Made by a program: the position numbers and the translations under genes
The notes under the pieces: generated by a model
The model's input: only the letters and a program-made list of their open reading frames with translations
Told to the model about the DNA's origin: nothing
Databases searched by the model: none
From: Kineosporia rhizophila
Lineage (GTDB): Bacteria; Actinomycetota; Actinomycetes; Actinomycetales; Kineosporiaceae
NCBI RefSeq assembly: GCF_021277265.1
Contig: NZ_JAJSOH010000001.1
Span: 124,001 to 188,000 of the forward strand
DNA: 64,000 nucleotides
Reading direction: 5' to 3'
Shown: positions 1 through 8,743 of the stretch, in pieces
How positions within the stretch are numbered: position 1 is the first letter of the stretch
Layout of the letters: each line of letters starts with the position of its first letter

Positions 1-1989
1 CGGATCCACTCCCCCACCGCGGGAGAGCAGCTCGTCGCGGAACTTCTGGCCGGAGCGGCGGTTCAGCCCGCCCTGCCGCAGGAACCACTCCTCGGTGTCC
101 GCGTCGAGCACCTCGCTCCACAGGTAGGAGTAGTAGCCGGCGCTGTAGCCGCCGCCGAAGATGTGCTCGAAATACGTGCTGCCGTACCGCGGAGCCACCG
201 CGGGCAGGTCCAGGCCGTGCCGGGCCAGCACCTGCCACTCGAACTCCTCCACCTGCTCGGGAGTGATCGGCGGCTGATCGGCCCGGAGCTGGTGCCAGGC
301 CTGGTCGAGCAGGCAGGCGCCGAGCATCTCGACGGTGGCGAAACCCTGCCCGTACGACTGCGCCGAGATCACCGAGTCCAGGGCCGACTCCGGCAGCGGC
401 TTGCCGGTCTCGTGGTGCACCGCGTAACGACGCAGGAGTTCCGGCTGCCAGGCCCACATCTCGTTGACCTGGGAGGGGAACTCGACGCAGTCGCGCGGCA
501 CCTCGGTGCCGGAAAGAGCCGGATAGCGGACGTCCGACAGCAGACCGTGCAGCACGTGACCGAACTCGTGGAACGCGGTGCGCACCTCGTCGAGGGTGAG
601 CAGCGTGGGGGCGCCGGTGGGTGGGTGGCTGAGGTTCAGATTGATGACGATCACGGGCGCCTGTCCCAGCAGGCGGGACTGGTCGGCGAAGGAGCTCATC
701 CAGGCTCCGCCACGCTTGGCGTCCCGGGTGTACCAGTCGGTCAGCACCAGGCCGAGCCCGGCGCCGGAGTCGCTGAACACCTCGTAGACGTCCACCTCCT
801 CCTCGTAGCCGGCCAGGTCGTCACGCCGCACGAAGTGCAGCCCGTAGAGCCCCTCGGCGGCGGCGAAGATGCCGTTGCGCAGCACCGAGTCGAGCTCGAA
901 GTACGGCCGCAGCCAGGCCGAGTCGCGGGCGAAGCGCTCCTGCGCGACCTGCTCGGCGTAGTAGGCCCAGTCCCAGGGCTGCAGCTCGCCCTCGAACCCG
1001 TCGGCGTGCAGTCGTGCGGTCAGCTCGGCCTGGTCGCGGCGGGTGTTCTCGACCGCGGGCCCGACCAGCCCGGTGAGCAGCTGCATCACCGAGTCGACCT
1101 GCTTGGCGGTCTGGTCGGCCACGGCGTAGTCGGCGTGCGAGTCGAAGCCGAGCAGCCGGGCCCGCTCGGCGCGCAGGGCGGCCTGGCGGGTCAGCGTGGG
1201 CCGGGTGTCGTAGACATTGCCGCGCCGGCCGCGGGTGACCGAGGCCAGGTACAGCCCCCGCCGCACCTGCCGGTCCTTGAGCGCGGTGAGCGCCGGCTGC
1301 ACGGTGGGCAGGCGCAGGGTGAGCAGGTAGCCGCGCACGCCCCGGCTCTGGGCGGCGGCCTTGGCAGCAGCGATCTCGTCGTTCGGCAGGCCCTCCAGCC
1401 GGGCCCCGTCCTCCACGTGCACGGCCAGGTCGTTGGCGTCGGCCCGCAGGTTCTCCCGGAAGGTGGCGGCGAGCTGGGCCAGCTCGGCGTTGATCTCCCG
1501 CAGCCGGGCCTGGTCGGCCGCCGGGAGGGCCGCTCCCGACCGGACCATCTCGTCGTGGTGACGCTCCAGCAGCCGCCGGGTCTCCTCGTCCTCGATCGCG
1601 TCACGGTCCGCGTACAGCGCGCTGATCTTGGCGAACAGCCCGGCGTCCATCGTGATCGCGTCCCGGTGCGCGGTCAGCAACGGATTCACCTCGTCCTCGA
1701 TCTGCCGCAACCCCTCGGTCATCGAGGCGGCCGACAGGTTGAAGAAGACTCGGGAAACCCTGCCCAGCAAGGCTCCCGAGGACTCGAGCGGGTCGAGCAC
1801 CGTTGCAGGCGACACCGCGCGCTGATCGGCCACCACGGCAGCCACCTCGGCGGCCTGGGCGGCCATGCCGGCCCGGAAGGCGGGCAGGAAGTGCTCCTCA
1901 CGAATGCGGGTGAACGGTGGCAGACCGTAAGGAAGATCACTCTTTCGGGCGAAAGGATTCACCGGATCCAGGGAACTCTGCGGTGTCAC
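1..1989 (-). CDS. dcp: M3 family metallopeptidase (peptidyl-dipeptidase Dcp type), 3' end cut by window
   Basis: Zinc oligopeptidase of the M3 (thimet/Dcp) family, expected to cut short peptides in the cytoplasm. The zinc motif HEFGH is at residues 474-478 (bases 556-570), and the downstream glycine-rich block Y-F-E-H-I-F-G-G-G near residue 620 is typical of the catalytic helix bundle. The start is GTG at 1989, 8 nt after a GGAGG ribosome site, and the first residues (VTPQSSLDPVNPF) match the usual Dcp N-terminus. 663 codons are visible; Dcp proteins are about 680-700 residues, so only the last few dozen residues lie beyond position 1. It is divergent from the alpha/beta hydrolase gene. Family is certain; Dcp versus oligopeptidase A is inferred from length and start. 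Confidence 0.9.
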   Translation of the reverse strand, partial: MTPQSSLDPVNPFARKSDLPYGLPPFTRIREEHFLPAFRAGMAAQAAEVAAVVADQRAVSPATVLDPLESSGALLGRVSRVFFNLSAASMTEGLRQIEDEVNPLLTAHRDAITMDAGLFAKISALYADRDAIEDEETRRLLERHHDEMVRSGAALPAADQARLREINAELAQLAATFRENLRADANDLAVHVEDGARLEGLPNDEIAAAKAAAQSRGVRGYLLTLRLPTVQPALTALKDRQVRRGLYLASVTRGRRGNVYDTRPTLTRQAALRAERARLLGFDSHADYAVADQTAKQVDSVMQLLTGLVGPAVENTRRDQAELTARLHADGFEGELQPWDWAYYAEQVAQERFARDSAWLRPYFELDSVLRNGIFAAAEGLYGLHFVRRDDLAGYEEEVDVYEVFSDSGAGLGLVLTDWYTRDAKRGGAWMSSFADQSRLLGQAPVIVINLNLSHPPTGAPTLLTLDEVRTAFHEFGHVLHGLLSDVRYPALSGTEVPRDCVEFPSQVNEMWAWQPELLRRYAVHHETGKPLPESALDSVISAQSYGQGFATVEMLGACLLDQAWHQLRADQPPITPEQVEEFEWQVLARHGLDLPAVAPRYGSTYFEHIFGGGYSAGYYSYLWSEVLDADTEEWFLRQGGLNRRSGQKFRDELLSRGGGVDP

Positions 1990-2051
1990 GAGCGTTGCCT
2001 CCAGGAGAACGAATCCTTGCTTACAGGTGGCCCCGGAGGTACAAACAACAG

Positions 2052-2954
2052 ATGACCCAGACCTCCGTGCGCCTTGGAACCCGGAACGCCGGGGAGTCGA
2101 AATGGGTCGATCTCGCCGACGGGCCGGTGCACTACGTCGATCATGGCGGACCGGCGGGAGCACCGCTGGCCGTGCTGGTGCACGGCCTCGGGGGCTCGCA
2201 CGCCAACTGGGCCGCGATGGCCCCGCTGCTCACCCACCGCCTGCGGGTGGTCGCGGTCGACCTGGCCGGGTTCGGGCTCACCACCGCCGGGGTACGGCCC
2301 TCCAGTGTCAGCGGCAACGCCGATCTGCTGCACCGGTTCGTCACCGCGTTGTCCGACCAGCCGGTGATCCTGGTGGGCAACTCCATGGGCGGGATGATCA
2401 GCTCGATGGTCACCGCCGCCCACCCCGAGGCGGTCCGCGACCTGGTGCTGGTCGATCCGGTGCTCCCGCTCACCGCCGCCCTGCCGGACGGCAAGGTCAC
2501 CGCCAACATCCTGCAGGGGGCGCTGCCGCTGCGGGCCCGGATGGCGCTGGCCCGCCGGCGCGGGATCATCCCCAAAGACAAGCAGGCCATGCAGCTGGTG
2601 ACGTTGTGCTGCGACGACCCGGACAAGGTCACCGCCGACGTGATCGACGTGCACCTGGCGCTGGCCGAGCGGCGTGGCTACGTGGACGAGACGGCGCGCG
2701 ACTTCGCGATGGCAGGGCGCTCGATGGTGTTCACGGTGATCAGGTGGCGGGAGTACGCCCGGCTGCTGTCCTCGATCCAGGTGCCGGTCCTGCTGATCCA
2801 CGGCACCCGTGACCGGCTGGTGCCGTTCCGGGTGGCCCGGGTGGCCGCCGCGGCGTACCCGCACTGGGCCTTCGCCCCCGCCACCGGAGTCGGCCACGTG
2901 CCGATGCTGGAAGCCCCGCAGTGGTCGGCCGACCGCCTGCTGGAGCGGCTCTAG
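2052..2954 (+). CDS. alpha/beta hydrolase
   Basis: Single-domain alpha/beta hydrolase of 300 residues. The oxyanion-hole HG is near residue 44 (VHGLGG), the nucleophile elbow G-N-S-M-G-G puts the catalytic Ser at 111, the acid is probably Asp in HGTRDRL near 254, and the catalytic His lies in GVGHVP near 281. The ATG at 2052 is chosen because a GGAGG lies about 12 nt upstream and the residues encoded farther upstream are not conserved-looking. There is no signal peptide, so it is probably cytoplasmic. It is monocistronic, divergent from the M3 peptidase and followed by a 48-bp perfect palindrome. The substrate cannot be told from sequence. Confidence 0.9.
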   Translation: MTQTSVRLGTRNAGESKWVDLADGPVHYVDHGGPAGAPLAVLVHGLGGSHANWAAMAPLLTHRLRVVAVDLAGFGLTTAGVRPSSVSGNADLLHRFVTALSDQPVILVGNSMGGMISSMVTAAHPEAVRDLVLVDPVLPLTAALPDGKVTANILQGALPLRARMALARRRGIIPKDKQAMQLVTLCCDDPDKVTADVIDVHLALAERRGYVDETARDFAMAGRSMVFTVIRWREYARLLSSIQVPVLLIHGTRDRLVPFRVARVAAAAYPHWAFAPATGVGHVPMLEAPQWSADRLLERL

Positions 2955-2962
2955 AACCCGAT

Positions 2963-3010
2963 TGAGGACGGAGGTGAGCCACCCACGTGGGTGGCTCACC
3001 TCCGTCCTCA
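2963..3010. terminator. 48-bp perfect palindrome, bidirectional terminator
   Basis: Two perfectly complementary 24-bp arms centred on ACGT lie between two convergent genes (stops at 2954 and 3029). There is no T-tract on the plus side beyond CTTTCG. It carries the GAGGACGGAGGTG core found in other hairpins of this window. Confidence 0.85.
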
Positions 3011-3028
3011 CTTTCGTTCTGGCTCTTT

Positions 3029-3970
3029 CTAGACCCGGGCCGGTTCGTTGACCGCGGCCGCGATCTCGCTCAACACCCGGTCGGTCTCGTCGTGCGGTAC
3101 CTGGCAGGTGCCGGCCGCGTGGTGCCCGCCCCCGCCGTACTTGAGCATCAGCTGCCCGACGTCGACCGGTGAGGTGCGGTCGAGGATCGACTTGCCCACC
3201 GCCAGCACGGTGTTCTGCTTCTGCTTGCCCCAGATCACGTGGGCCGAGACCCGGCACTGCGGGAACAGCGCGTAGACCATGAACCGGTTGCCGGCGTGAA
3301 TGATCTCCTCGTCCCGCAGGTCCACCACCACCAGGTCACCGCGCACCGTGCAGACCCGCTGCAGCTGGGCCACGAACAGCTCGGACTGCTCCTCGAACAG
3401 CCGCACCCGCTCGGCCACGTCCGGCTCGGCCAGGATGTCCTGCACCGTGGCCTCGTTCAGCACGCTGTCGATCAGCTGCATCATCAGCTGGTAGTTGGAG
3501 ATCCGGAAGTCCCGGAAGCGGCCCAGGCCGGTGCGGCTGTCCATCAGGAAGTTCAGCAGCGTCCAGCCCTCGGGCCGCAGGATGTCCTCGAGGTCGTAGT
3601 CGGCCGAGTCGGCCTGGTCGACCGCCCGCATCAGCTCCTCGGAGATCATCGGGAAGGCCGCGGACCCGCCGTAGTGGTCGAACACCACCCGGGCGGCCGA
3701 GGGCGCGTCCTCGACGATCACGTGGTTGGCCGGAGTACCGCCGACCCGCAGGGTCTCGCTGTGGTGGTGGTCGAAGACCAGGTAGGCCTCCGGGGCGTAG
3801 GGCAGGTTGGTCAGGATGTCGTTCTCGGAGACCTCGATCAGGCCGTCCTGCACGTCCTTGGGGTGCACGAAGGTGATCTCGTCGATCAGGTCGAGCGCCC
3901 GCAGCAGCACGGCGCACACCAGACCGTCGAAGTCGCTTCGCGTGACGAGGCGGTACTTGCCTGCCGACAT
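3029..3970 (-). CDS. DHH family phosphoesterase
   Basis: DHH/DHHA1 phosphoesterase of 313 residues. The metal-binding motifs are D-F-D-G near residue 13 and the D-H-H-H-S-E signature near residue 68. A C-terminal DHHA1 domain ends with a GGGGHHAAG-type substrate loop near residue 287. Relatives include NrnA-like oligoribonucleases, cyclic-dinucleotide or pAp phosphatases and proteins annotated as exopolyphosphatase, and the sequence does not say which. The ATG at 3970 follows GGAGG with 7 nt spacing. It lies about 100 nt downstream of the MurD-type gene on the same strand, so read-through from the cell-wall operon is possible. Confidence 0.88.
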   Translation of the reverse strand: MSAGKYRLVTRSDFDGLVCAVLLRALDLIDEITFVHPKDVQDGLIEVSENDILTNLPYAPEAYLVFDHHHSETLRVGGTPANHVIVEDAPSAARVVFDHYGGSAAFPMISEELMRAVDQADSADYDLEDILRPEGWTLLNFLMDSRTGLGRFRDFRISNYQLMMQLIDSVLNEATVQDILAEPDVAERVRLFEEQSELFVAQLQRVCTVRGDLVVVDLRDEEIIHAGNRFMVYALFPQCRVSAHVIWGKQKQNTVLAVGKSILDRTSPVDVGQLMLKYGGGGHHAAGTCQVPHDETDRVLSEIAAAVNEPARV

Positions 3971-4073
3971 CTGCTGTCCTCCCGGGTTCGAGCGAGGACC
4001 GGATCAGCCCACCAGTTCCCCTCGACCCGCGCGGGCGCCCGGCCAACCGCCTGAACGGGTGAGCCGGGCGGGC

Positions 4074-5423
4074 TCAGAGCGCCTGGGGCCCGCGGCGGGA
4101 GATCCGGTTCATCGCCTCGACGAAGGCCTCGCCACGGTGCCGGTAGTCCCGGAACCGGCCGAAACTGGGCGCCGCCGGCGAAAGCAGGACCACGCCGTTG
4201 GGCCGGGCCCAGGCGTACCCCTCCTCCACCGCGTCGTCCAGCCCGGGCGTCTCCTTCACCGTGACCTGGGGTCCGCAGCCGGCCCGGTTCAGCTCGGCGG
4301 CGATCCGCGGGCCGTTGTCCGGGACGGTCAGCACCAGCACCTCGGTGTCGTGCCCGCGCAGACCCTCGGCGAGCGGCGCGTAGTCGATGCCGCGGTCCTG
4401 CCCACCGACGATCAGCGCCACCCGACGGCCCTCGAACGCCGCCACCGCGGCGAGCGTGGGCAGCACGTTGGTGGACAGGCCGTCGTCGACGAAGCTGACC
4501 TGGTCGATCATCCCGACCTGCTGCAGCCGGCTCTCCAGCCCGGCGAAACCGGCCGCCGCCCGGGTCAGCGCCTCGTCGTCGGCCGGCACGCCGAGCTTGC
4601 GCAGGAGCACCCGGGCGATCGCCGCGTTGCGCCGGTTGTGCACGCCCAGCAGCCCCAGCTCGTCGATCCAGGCCTGCCCGGCGTCGGCCTCGGTGACCCA
4701 CTCGATCTGCGGCCCGAGAAGCCCGGCCCGCTCGCGGATCTCGGCACTGTCGCCGTTGGCCACGGTCCAGCGCGCGCCCGGCCGGCCGGCCACGCTCAGC
4801 TTGTCGCGGTAGTACGTCTCCAGGTCGCCCCCGTGCCAGGGCAGGTGGTCGGGGTTGAGCGAGGTCACGCCGACCACGTGCGGCGCGGTGAGGATGTCGG
4901 TGGCCTGGTAGCTGGACACCTCGATCACCCAGAAGTCCTGGTCCGGGCCGCCGACCGCCGGGTCCAGCGCCGGGTCGAAGGGCGGCACGCCGATGTTGCC
5001 GCCGACCAGCGTGCGGTGGCCCAGGCCCTTGAGCAGGTGCCCGGTGATCGCCGCGGTGGTGCTCTTGCCCTTGGTGCCGGTGATCAGCACGACCTTGTCC
5101 GGGTCGGCGCCCTGCACCCACAGCCCGAGCCCGCCGACCACGGCCACGCCCTGGTCGGCCAGGTCGGTGACGAGGTCCGAGTACCGGCTGATCCCGGGCG
5201 ACTTGATGACGATCTCGCAGACGGCCAGCGCCTCGGCGCCGCCCTCGGCGGTGGCCAGGACCTTACGGCCCTCCACCTCGCCGGACGGCGGGTTGTCGTC
5301 GACCAGCAGCGGCTCGATGCCCCGGGCCTGGCAGGCCCGCAGCGAGGCCTCGCCCTCCCGGCCGAGGCCGTAGATGCCGATCCGGTGACCGTCCAGGTCG
5401 TCCCAGGAAAGCGGTTCGCTCAC
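4074..5423 (-). CDS. murD2: Mur ligase of MurD2 type (UDP-MurNAc-L-Ala--L-glutamate ligase)
   Basis: Mur ligase of 449 residues. It has an N-terminal Rossmann-type UDP-binding domain (GIYGLGREG), an ATP loop GTKGKSTT near residue 115, the central E-V-S-S-Y-Q block and a C-terminal glutamate-ligase domain with D-R-G-I-D-Y. It is like MurD, but its gene is translationally coupled to a murL-type epimerase gene (GTGA overlap, 5420-5423). In the pathway described in Xanthomonas, MurD2 adds L-Glu to UDP-MurNAc-L-Ala and MurL then epimerises it to the D form. That specificity is inferred here from the pairing. Whether a classical murD and murI exist elsewhere in the genome cannot be seen. The start is GTG at 5423. 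Confidence 0.85.
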   Translation of the reverse strand: MSEPLSWDDLDGHRIGIYGLGREGEASLRACQARGIEPLLVDDNPPSGEVEGRKVLATAEGGAEALAVCEIVIKSPGISRYSDLVTDLADQGVAVVGGLGLWVQGADPDKVVLITGTKGKSTTAAITGHLLKGLGHRTLVGGNIGVPPFDPALDPAVGGPDQDFWVIEVSSYQATDILTAPHVVGVTSLNPDHLPWHGGDLETYYRDKLSVAGRPGARWTVANGDSAEIRERAGLLGPQIEWVTEADAGQAWIDELGLLGVHNRRNAAIARVLLRKLGVPADDEALTRAAAGFAGLESRLQQVGMIDQVSFVDDGLSTNVLPTLAAVAAFEGRRVALIVGGQDRGIDYAPLAEGLRGHDTEVLVLTVPDNGPRIAAELNRAGCGPQVTVKETPGLDDAVEEGYAWARPNGVVLLSPAAPSFGRFRDYRHRGEAFVEAMNRISRRGPQAL

Positions 5424-6808
5424 GGCTGTTCCCGCAGGATCTGGGGCCGGTAACGCTCGGGCACGAAGTGCCGGCTCATCGGCTTCTGGAGCTCCTCGGG
5501 CGACGGGTCGCGGTAGCCCGCGGCCGCCCGCACCAGCGTCTGCAGGATCTCGTCACCGGCCCGGTCGGGACGGGCCGCGGCCAGCCGGGCGGCCACCCGG
5601 CTCTCGCTCACGTCACCCACGCACTCCCAGGGCTTGGCGTCGGCCACGAACCCGAGCAGGCGCCGGAAGGTGTCGAGCAGCTCCGGGTTCTGCAGCGGCT
5701 CCTTGCCCGACTTGGCGAAGATCCGCTCCAGGTCGGCCTTGTCGACGAACGGGGCCAGCACCAGGTCGATGAAGGCGCACTTGTCGCACACCCCGCACCA
5801 GTGGTCGTAGCGCTTGGTCACGTCGATCAGGAAAGCCTTGTTGCAGCTGCGGAAGTGGTCGAAGTACTGCGGCTGCTCGGCGAAGCGGGCCGCGATCCAG
5901 ACCTCGCTGAGCGCGCGCAGCAGGGAGAAGTACTGCAGGCCCTCGCCGAGCGCCTCGGCCAGCACGTCCCGGAAGCCGGCCTCGAAGGCCTCGCTCTTGG
6001 AGTACTGGTGGTTCACCGGGCGGCCGTTGTCGTAGAGCGTGGCGCTCGAGGCGGACCACTCGTTCGACAGCACCACCGCGTCCCGGCCCTCGAGCACCGC
6101 GGCCAGCACGGTGATCGCCGAGATGATGCCGGTGACCGGCACGTGCCCGTTCAGGAAGCCGAGCTCGCGCGAGCGCAGGATGGTCGGGTCGATCGAGCGC
6201 TCGGCCCGGACCACCGGCCAGCCGACCACGGCGGCCGGCTCCTCGATCGCGTCGAAACGGTCGCCCGGGCGGGTGACCACGAACAGCGCGGCGTCTGCGC
6301 CGTCCTGGAGGAGGGGACGGATCTGCTCGACGCTGACGATCGAGTCGACGCCACCACCGAAGGGCACCAGGGGGCTGTTCTGCCGGGGTGTGTACCCGGC
6401 GGTGCCGTTGCGCTCCAGCGGTTTGCTGACGAATTCCAGGCCTTGAAGGTCGATGCCGTTGCGGTAGGCGAACTCCCCCAGACCACCGAGGTAGAACTCC
6501 TTCAGGAAGGCCAGTTCGGTCTCGGTGAGCGCGGTTTCGCCGAGGTCGACGACCGGCGGGGCGCCCGCCTTGTAGTAGGAGACGCCGGTGAGCAGGAACA
6601 GGATGCGCGCCGCCTCCCGCACCGCGGGCGTGCTCCAGTCACCGCCGCCGGGGAAGCCCACGACCTCGCTGAACTCCAGCTCGTCGAGCCGGTAGCGGCA
6701 GACCACGCGGTTCGCCTCGGGCTCGAGGTCGAAGCCCAGATAGGTGAATCGCTCGGCGCGCTGCGGTTCCTTGCGCTCGTCGGCGCTCGCGGCGGGGGTT
6801 GCGGTCAT
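5420..6808 (-). CDS. murL: MurL-type UDP-MurNAc-L-Ala-L-Glu epimerase
   Basis: A 462-residue protein recognised as the MurL family, which adenylates and epimerises the terminal L-Glu of UDP-MurNAc-L-Ala-L-Glu to D-Glu. A PP-loop-like motif F-G-G-G-V-D-S is near residue 148, and a Cys cluster C-G-V-C-D-K-C is near residue 340, within a block of strongly conserved appearance (SCNKAF...HWCGVCDKC). The protein has no membrane segment. It overlaps pgeF upstream (ATGA, 6805-6808) and murD2 downstream (GTGA), giving one coupled operon pgeF-murL-murD2. The family is assigned from recalled family features plus context; the epimerase step is known for the Xanthomonas enzyme and inferred here. Confidence 0.85.
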   Translation of the reverse strand: MTATPAASADERKEPQRAERFTYLGFDLEPEANRVVCRYRLDELEFSEVVGFPGGGDWSTPAVREAARILFLLTGVSYYKAGAPPVVDLGETALTETELAFLKEFYLGGLGEFAYRNGIDLQGLEFVSKPLERNGTAGYTPRQNSPLVPFGGGVDSIVSVEQIRPLLQDGADAALFVVTRPGDRFDAIEEPAAVVGWPVVRAERSIDPTILRSRELGFLNGHVPVTGIISAITVLAAVLEGRDAVVLSNEWSASSATLYDNGRPVNHQYSKSEAFEAGFRDVLAEALGEGLQYFSLLRALSEVWIAARFAEQPQYFDHFRSCNKAFLIDVTKRYDHWCGVCDKCAFIDLVLAPFVDKADLERIFAKSGKEPLQNPELLDTFRRLLGFVADAKPWECVGDVSESRVAARLAAARPDRAGDEILQTLVRAAAGYRDPSPEELQKPMSRHFVPERYRPQILREQP

Positions 6809-7626
6809 CGGGAGTCCTCTTCGGGCTGGTTCGGGGTGGTGTTCGGGTGAGTCAGCTGGACCAGGACGGCGAACCGGCCGGTCGGCCCCTCGGAACGATG
6901 GCTGAAGAACGGGGTGCCCGGGCCGGTGTCCAGCCCGGCGAGCTCGATCGCCTCGGGACGCACACCGGCCTCGGTGAGCTGGATGGTGTTGGCCCGCCAG
7001 AGGTCGAACAGCCAGCGGCCGGTGCCGTCGGGGCGGACCACCTCGTCGGCGCGGGCGCCGAAGGCCTGCCGGGCCTGCTGCTCCACGTCGGCGCCGACCT
7101 GGTAGCGGTCGGGGGAGATCGAGGGGCCGATGCCGACCAGCAGGTCGGCCGGGTCGGAACCGCCTTCGGCCAGTCTGCGGACGGTCTCGCGGGTCACGCC
7201 GGCGACGGTGCCGGGCCAGCCCGCGTGCACCGCGGCGGCCACCCGGCGCACCGGGTCGAACAGCACCAGGGGAACGCAGTCGGCGACCATGATCACCAGG
7301 ACCGGGCCGGGTTCGGTGGTGATCATCGCGTCGGCCTCGATGCCGGGACCGGCCGCGGTCAGCGCGGTCACCGTGGCGACGCCGCGACCGTGCACCTGCT
7401 TGGCGAAGACCAGCTGCTGCGGGCGCACCCCGAAAGCAGCCGCCGTCCGCTCGCGGTTGGTCTGCACCGCCTGCGGATCGTCCTGGACGTGCATACCCAG
7501 GTTGAGCGAGGCGTAACGCCCGGAACTCACGCCGCCCTCACGCGTGGTCACCGCCGCCCGCACACCGTGGCCAGCAAAGATCGACCACGTGAGCAGGGGG
7601 ACGTCCGTCGTGGGTGCGGCAATCAT
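6805..7626 (-). CDS. pgeF: peptidoglycan editing factor PgeF (YfiH/laccase-domain protein)
   Basis: A 273-residue Cu-oxidase_4/YfiH protein. The metal ligands expected for the family are visible as Q-V-H-G, A-D-C-V-P and A-V-H-A-G-W. The family is known as polyphenol oxidase or purine nucleoside phosphorylase in vitro; E. coli YfiH (PgeF) removes mis-incorporated L-Ser from UDP-MurNAc-dipeptide. Its place as first gene of a MurL/MurD2 operon strongly favours the peptidoglycan-editing role. The stop overlaps the murL start (ATGA). A TAGAGT hexamer ends 9 nt before the ATG and no clear Shine-Dalgarno is present, so the transcript may be leaderless. Confidence 0.88.
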   Translation of the reverse strand: MIAAPTTDVPLLTWSIFAGHGVRAAVTTREGGVSSGRYASLNLGMHVQDDPQAVQTNRERTAAAFGVRPQQLVFAKQVHGRGVATVTALTAAGPGIEADAMITTEPGPVLVIMVADCVPLVLFDPVRRVAAAVHAGWPGTVAGVTRETVRRLAEGGSDPADLLVGIGPSISPDRYQVGADVEQQARQAFGARADEVVRPDGTGRWLFDLWRANTIQLTEAGVRPEAIELAGLDTGPGTPFFSHRSEGPTGRFAVLVQLTHPNTTPNQPEEDSR

Positions 7627-7635
7627 GATGCCGCC

Positions 7636-7641
7636 ACTCTA
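7636..7641 (-). promoter_or_regulatory. candidate -10 (TAGAGT) of the pgeF-murL-murD2 operon
   Basis: The hexamer TAGAGT on the minus strand is 9 nt before the pgeF ATG, with no ribosome site between. It fits the leaderless pattern repeated elsewhere in the window. Confidence 0.45.
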
Positions 7642-7689
7642 CTGATGTCGCTGCCCGGCCCTTGGCCGGTGCGGCCTCCCGGGGACCGA

Positions 7690-8691
7690 TCAGGCCTCGG
7701 GGTACTCCAGGCCGATCTGGTCGCGCACCTCGTCCAGGATGCCCATGATCGCGATCGTCTCGTCCAGCGGCATCACGCTGCTCTCCCGCTCACCGGCCCG
7801 GATCCGCTGCACCGCCTCGGCCACCTGGAACTTCATCCCCTTGGCCTTGCCCTCGACCAGGCCGGGCACCGGCGCGAAGGTCTCGGTGCGGCCGTCGGCC
7901 CGGGTCAGGGTGAGCGTGCTGGTCGAGGTGTACCACTGCCGGGACAGCTCGATCCGGCCCTCGGTGCCCGCCAGCCACGCCCCCATCGGGGTCGCCACCA
8001 GCGCGCTGCAGGTGATCAGCGCATGCGCGCCGTCCCCGTAGGTGAGAACGGCCGAGGTGGTGCCGTCGACCCCGGTGAAGGCCGGGGTGGCCGAGGCCCG
8101 CACCGTCTCGGGCTGGCCGAGCACCATCGAGGCGAACGAGAAGGGGTAGATGCCGAGGTCGAGCAGCGCCCCGCCGCCGAGCCCGAACGAGAACAGCCGG
8201 TGCTCGGAGTCCTGCTTGAAGCGCATGCCCTGGTCCACGCCCATCGCCAGGACCTGACCGATCGCCTCCTCGGCGAGCAGCTCACGCAGGCGCACCATGT
8301 GCGGCAGGAAGCGCGTCCACATCGCCTCCATGCAGAACACCCCGGCCTTGCGGGCGGCCTCGACCACCGTGCGGGCCTCGACCGCGTTCATCGTGAAGGG
8401 CTTCTCCACCAGCACGTGCTTGCCCGCGGCGATCGCCAGCAGGGCGTGCTCGGCGTGGAAGGGGTGCGGGCTGGCCACGTAGACCGCCTGCACCGCCGGG
8501 TCCTCGACCAGGGCCTGGTAGCTGCCGTGGTGGGCGGGCACCCCGTTGGCAGCGGCGAAGTCGGCGGCCTTCTCGGCCGTGCGCGACCCGACCGCGACCA
8601 CCTCGGTACCTTCCAGCAGCGCGGTGTCCGCCGCGAAACGGGCGGCGATCCCCCCGGTACCGATGATCCCCCAGCGCAGCACTTCGGTCAT
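7690..8691 (-). CDS. Gfo/Idh/MocA family oxidoreductase
   Basis: NAD(P)-dependent dehydrogenase of 333 residues. An N-terminal Rossmann fold has G-I-I-G-T-G-G-I-A near residues 8-16, the conserved V-E-K-P-F motif near residue 95 carries the catalytic Lys, and a C-terminal GFO/IDH/MocA alpha/beta domain follows. It probably oxidises or reduces a sugar, inositol or dihydrodiol-like substrate, which cannot be specified. The ATG at 8691 is preferred over an in-frame ATG 120 nt upstream because the Rossmann fold starts directly after it and a TATGGT hexamer ends 8 nt before it. It is downstream of the sigma/partner operon on the same strand but seems to have its own promoter. Confidence 0.9.
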   Translation of the reverse strand: MTEVLRWGIIGTGGIAARFAADTALLEGTEVVAVGSRTAEKAADFAAANGVPAHHGSYQALVEDPAVQAVYVASPHPFHAEHALLAIAAGKHVLVEKPFTMNAVEARTVVEAARKAGVFCMEAMWTRFLPHMVRLRELLAEEAIGQVLAMGVDQGMRFKQDSEHRLFSFGLGGGALLDLGIYPFSFASMVLGQPETVRASATPAFTGVDGTTSAVLTYGDGAHALITCSALVATPMGAWLAGTEGRIELSRQWYTSTSTLTLTRADGRTETFAPVPGLVEGKAKGMKFQVAEAVQRIRAGERESSVMPLDETIAIMGILDEVRDQIGLEYPEA

Positions 8692-8699
8692 GGACGAAC

Positions 8700-8705
8700 A
8701 CCATA
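8700..8705 (-). promoter_or_regulatory. candidate -10 (TATGGT) of the Gfo/Idh gene
   Basis: TATGGT on the minus strand lies 8 nt before the ATG at 8691. No purine-rich ribosome site is visible, as expected for a leaderless message. Confidence 0.4.
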
Positions 8706-8743
8706 GGGGTTGCACGGGGGGATGTCGGCCCGGGGCACACGGC

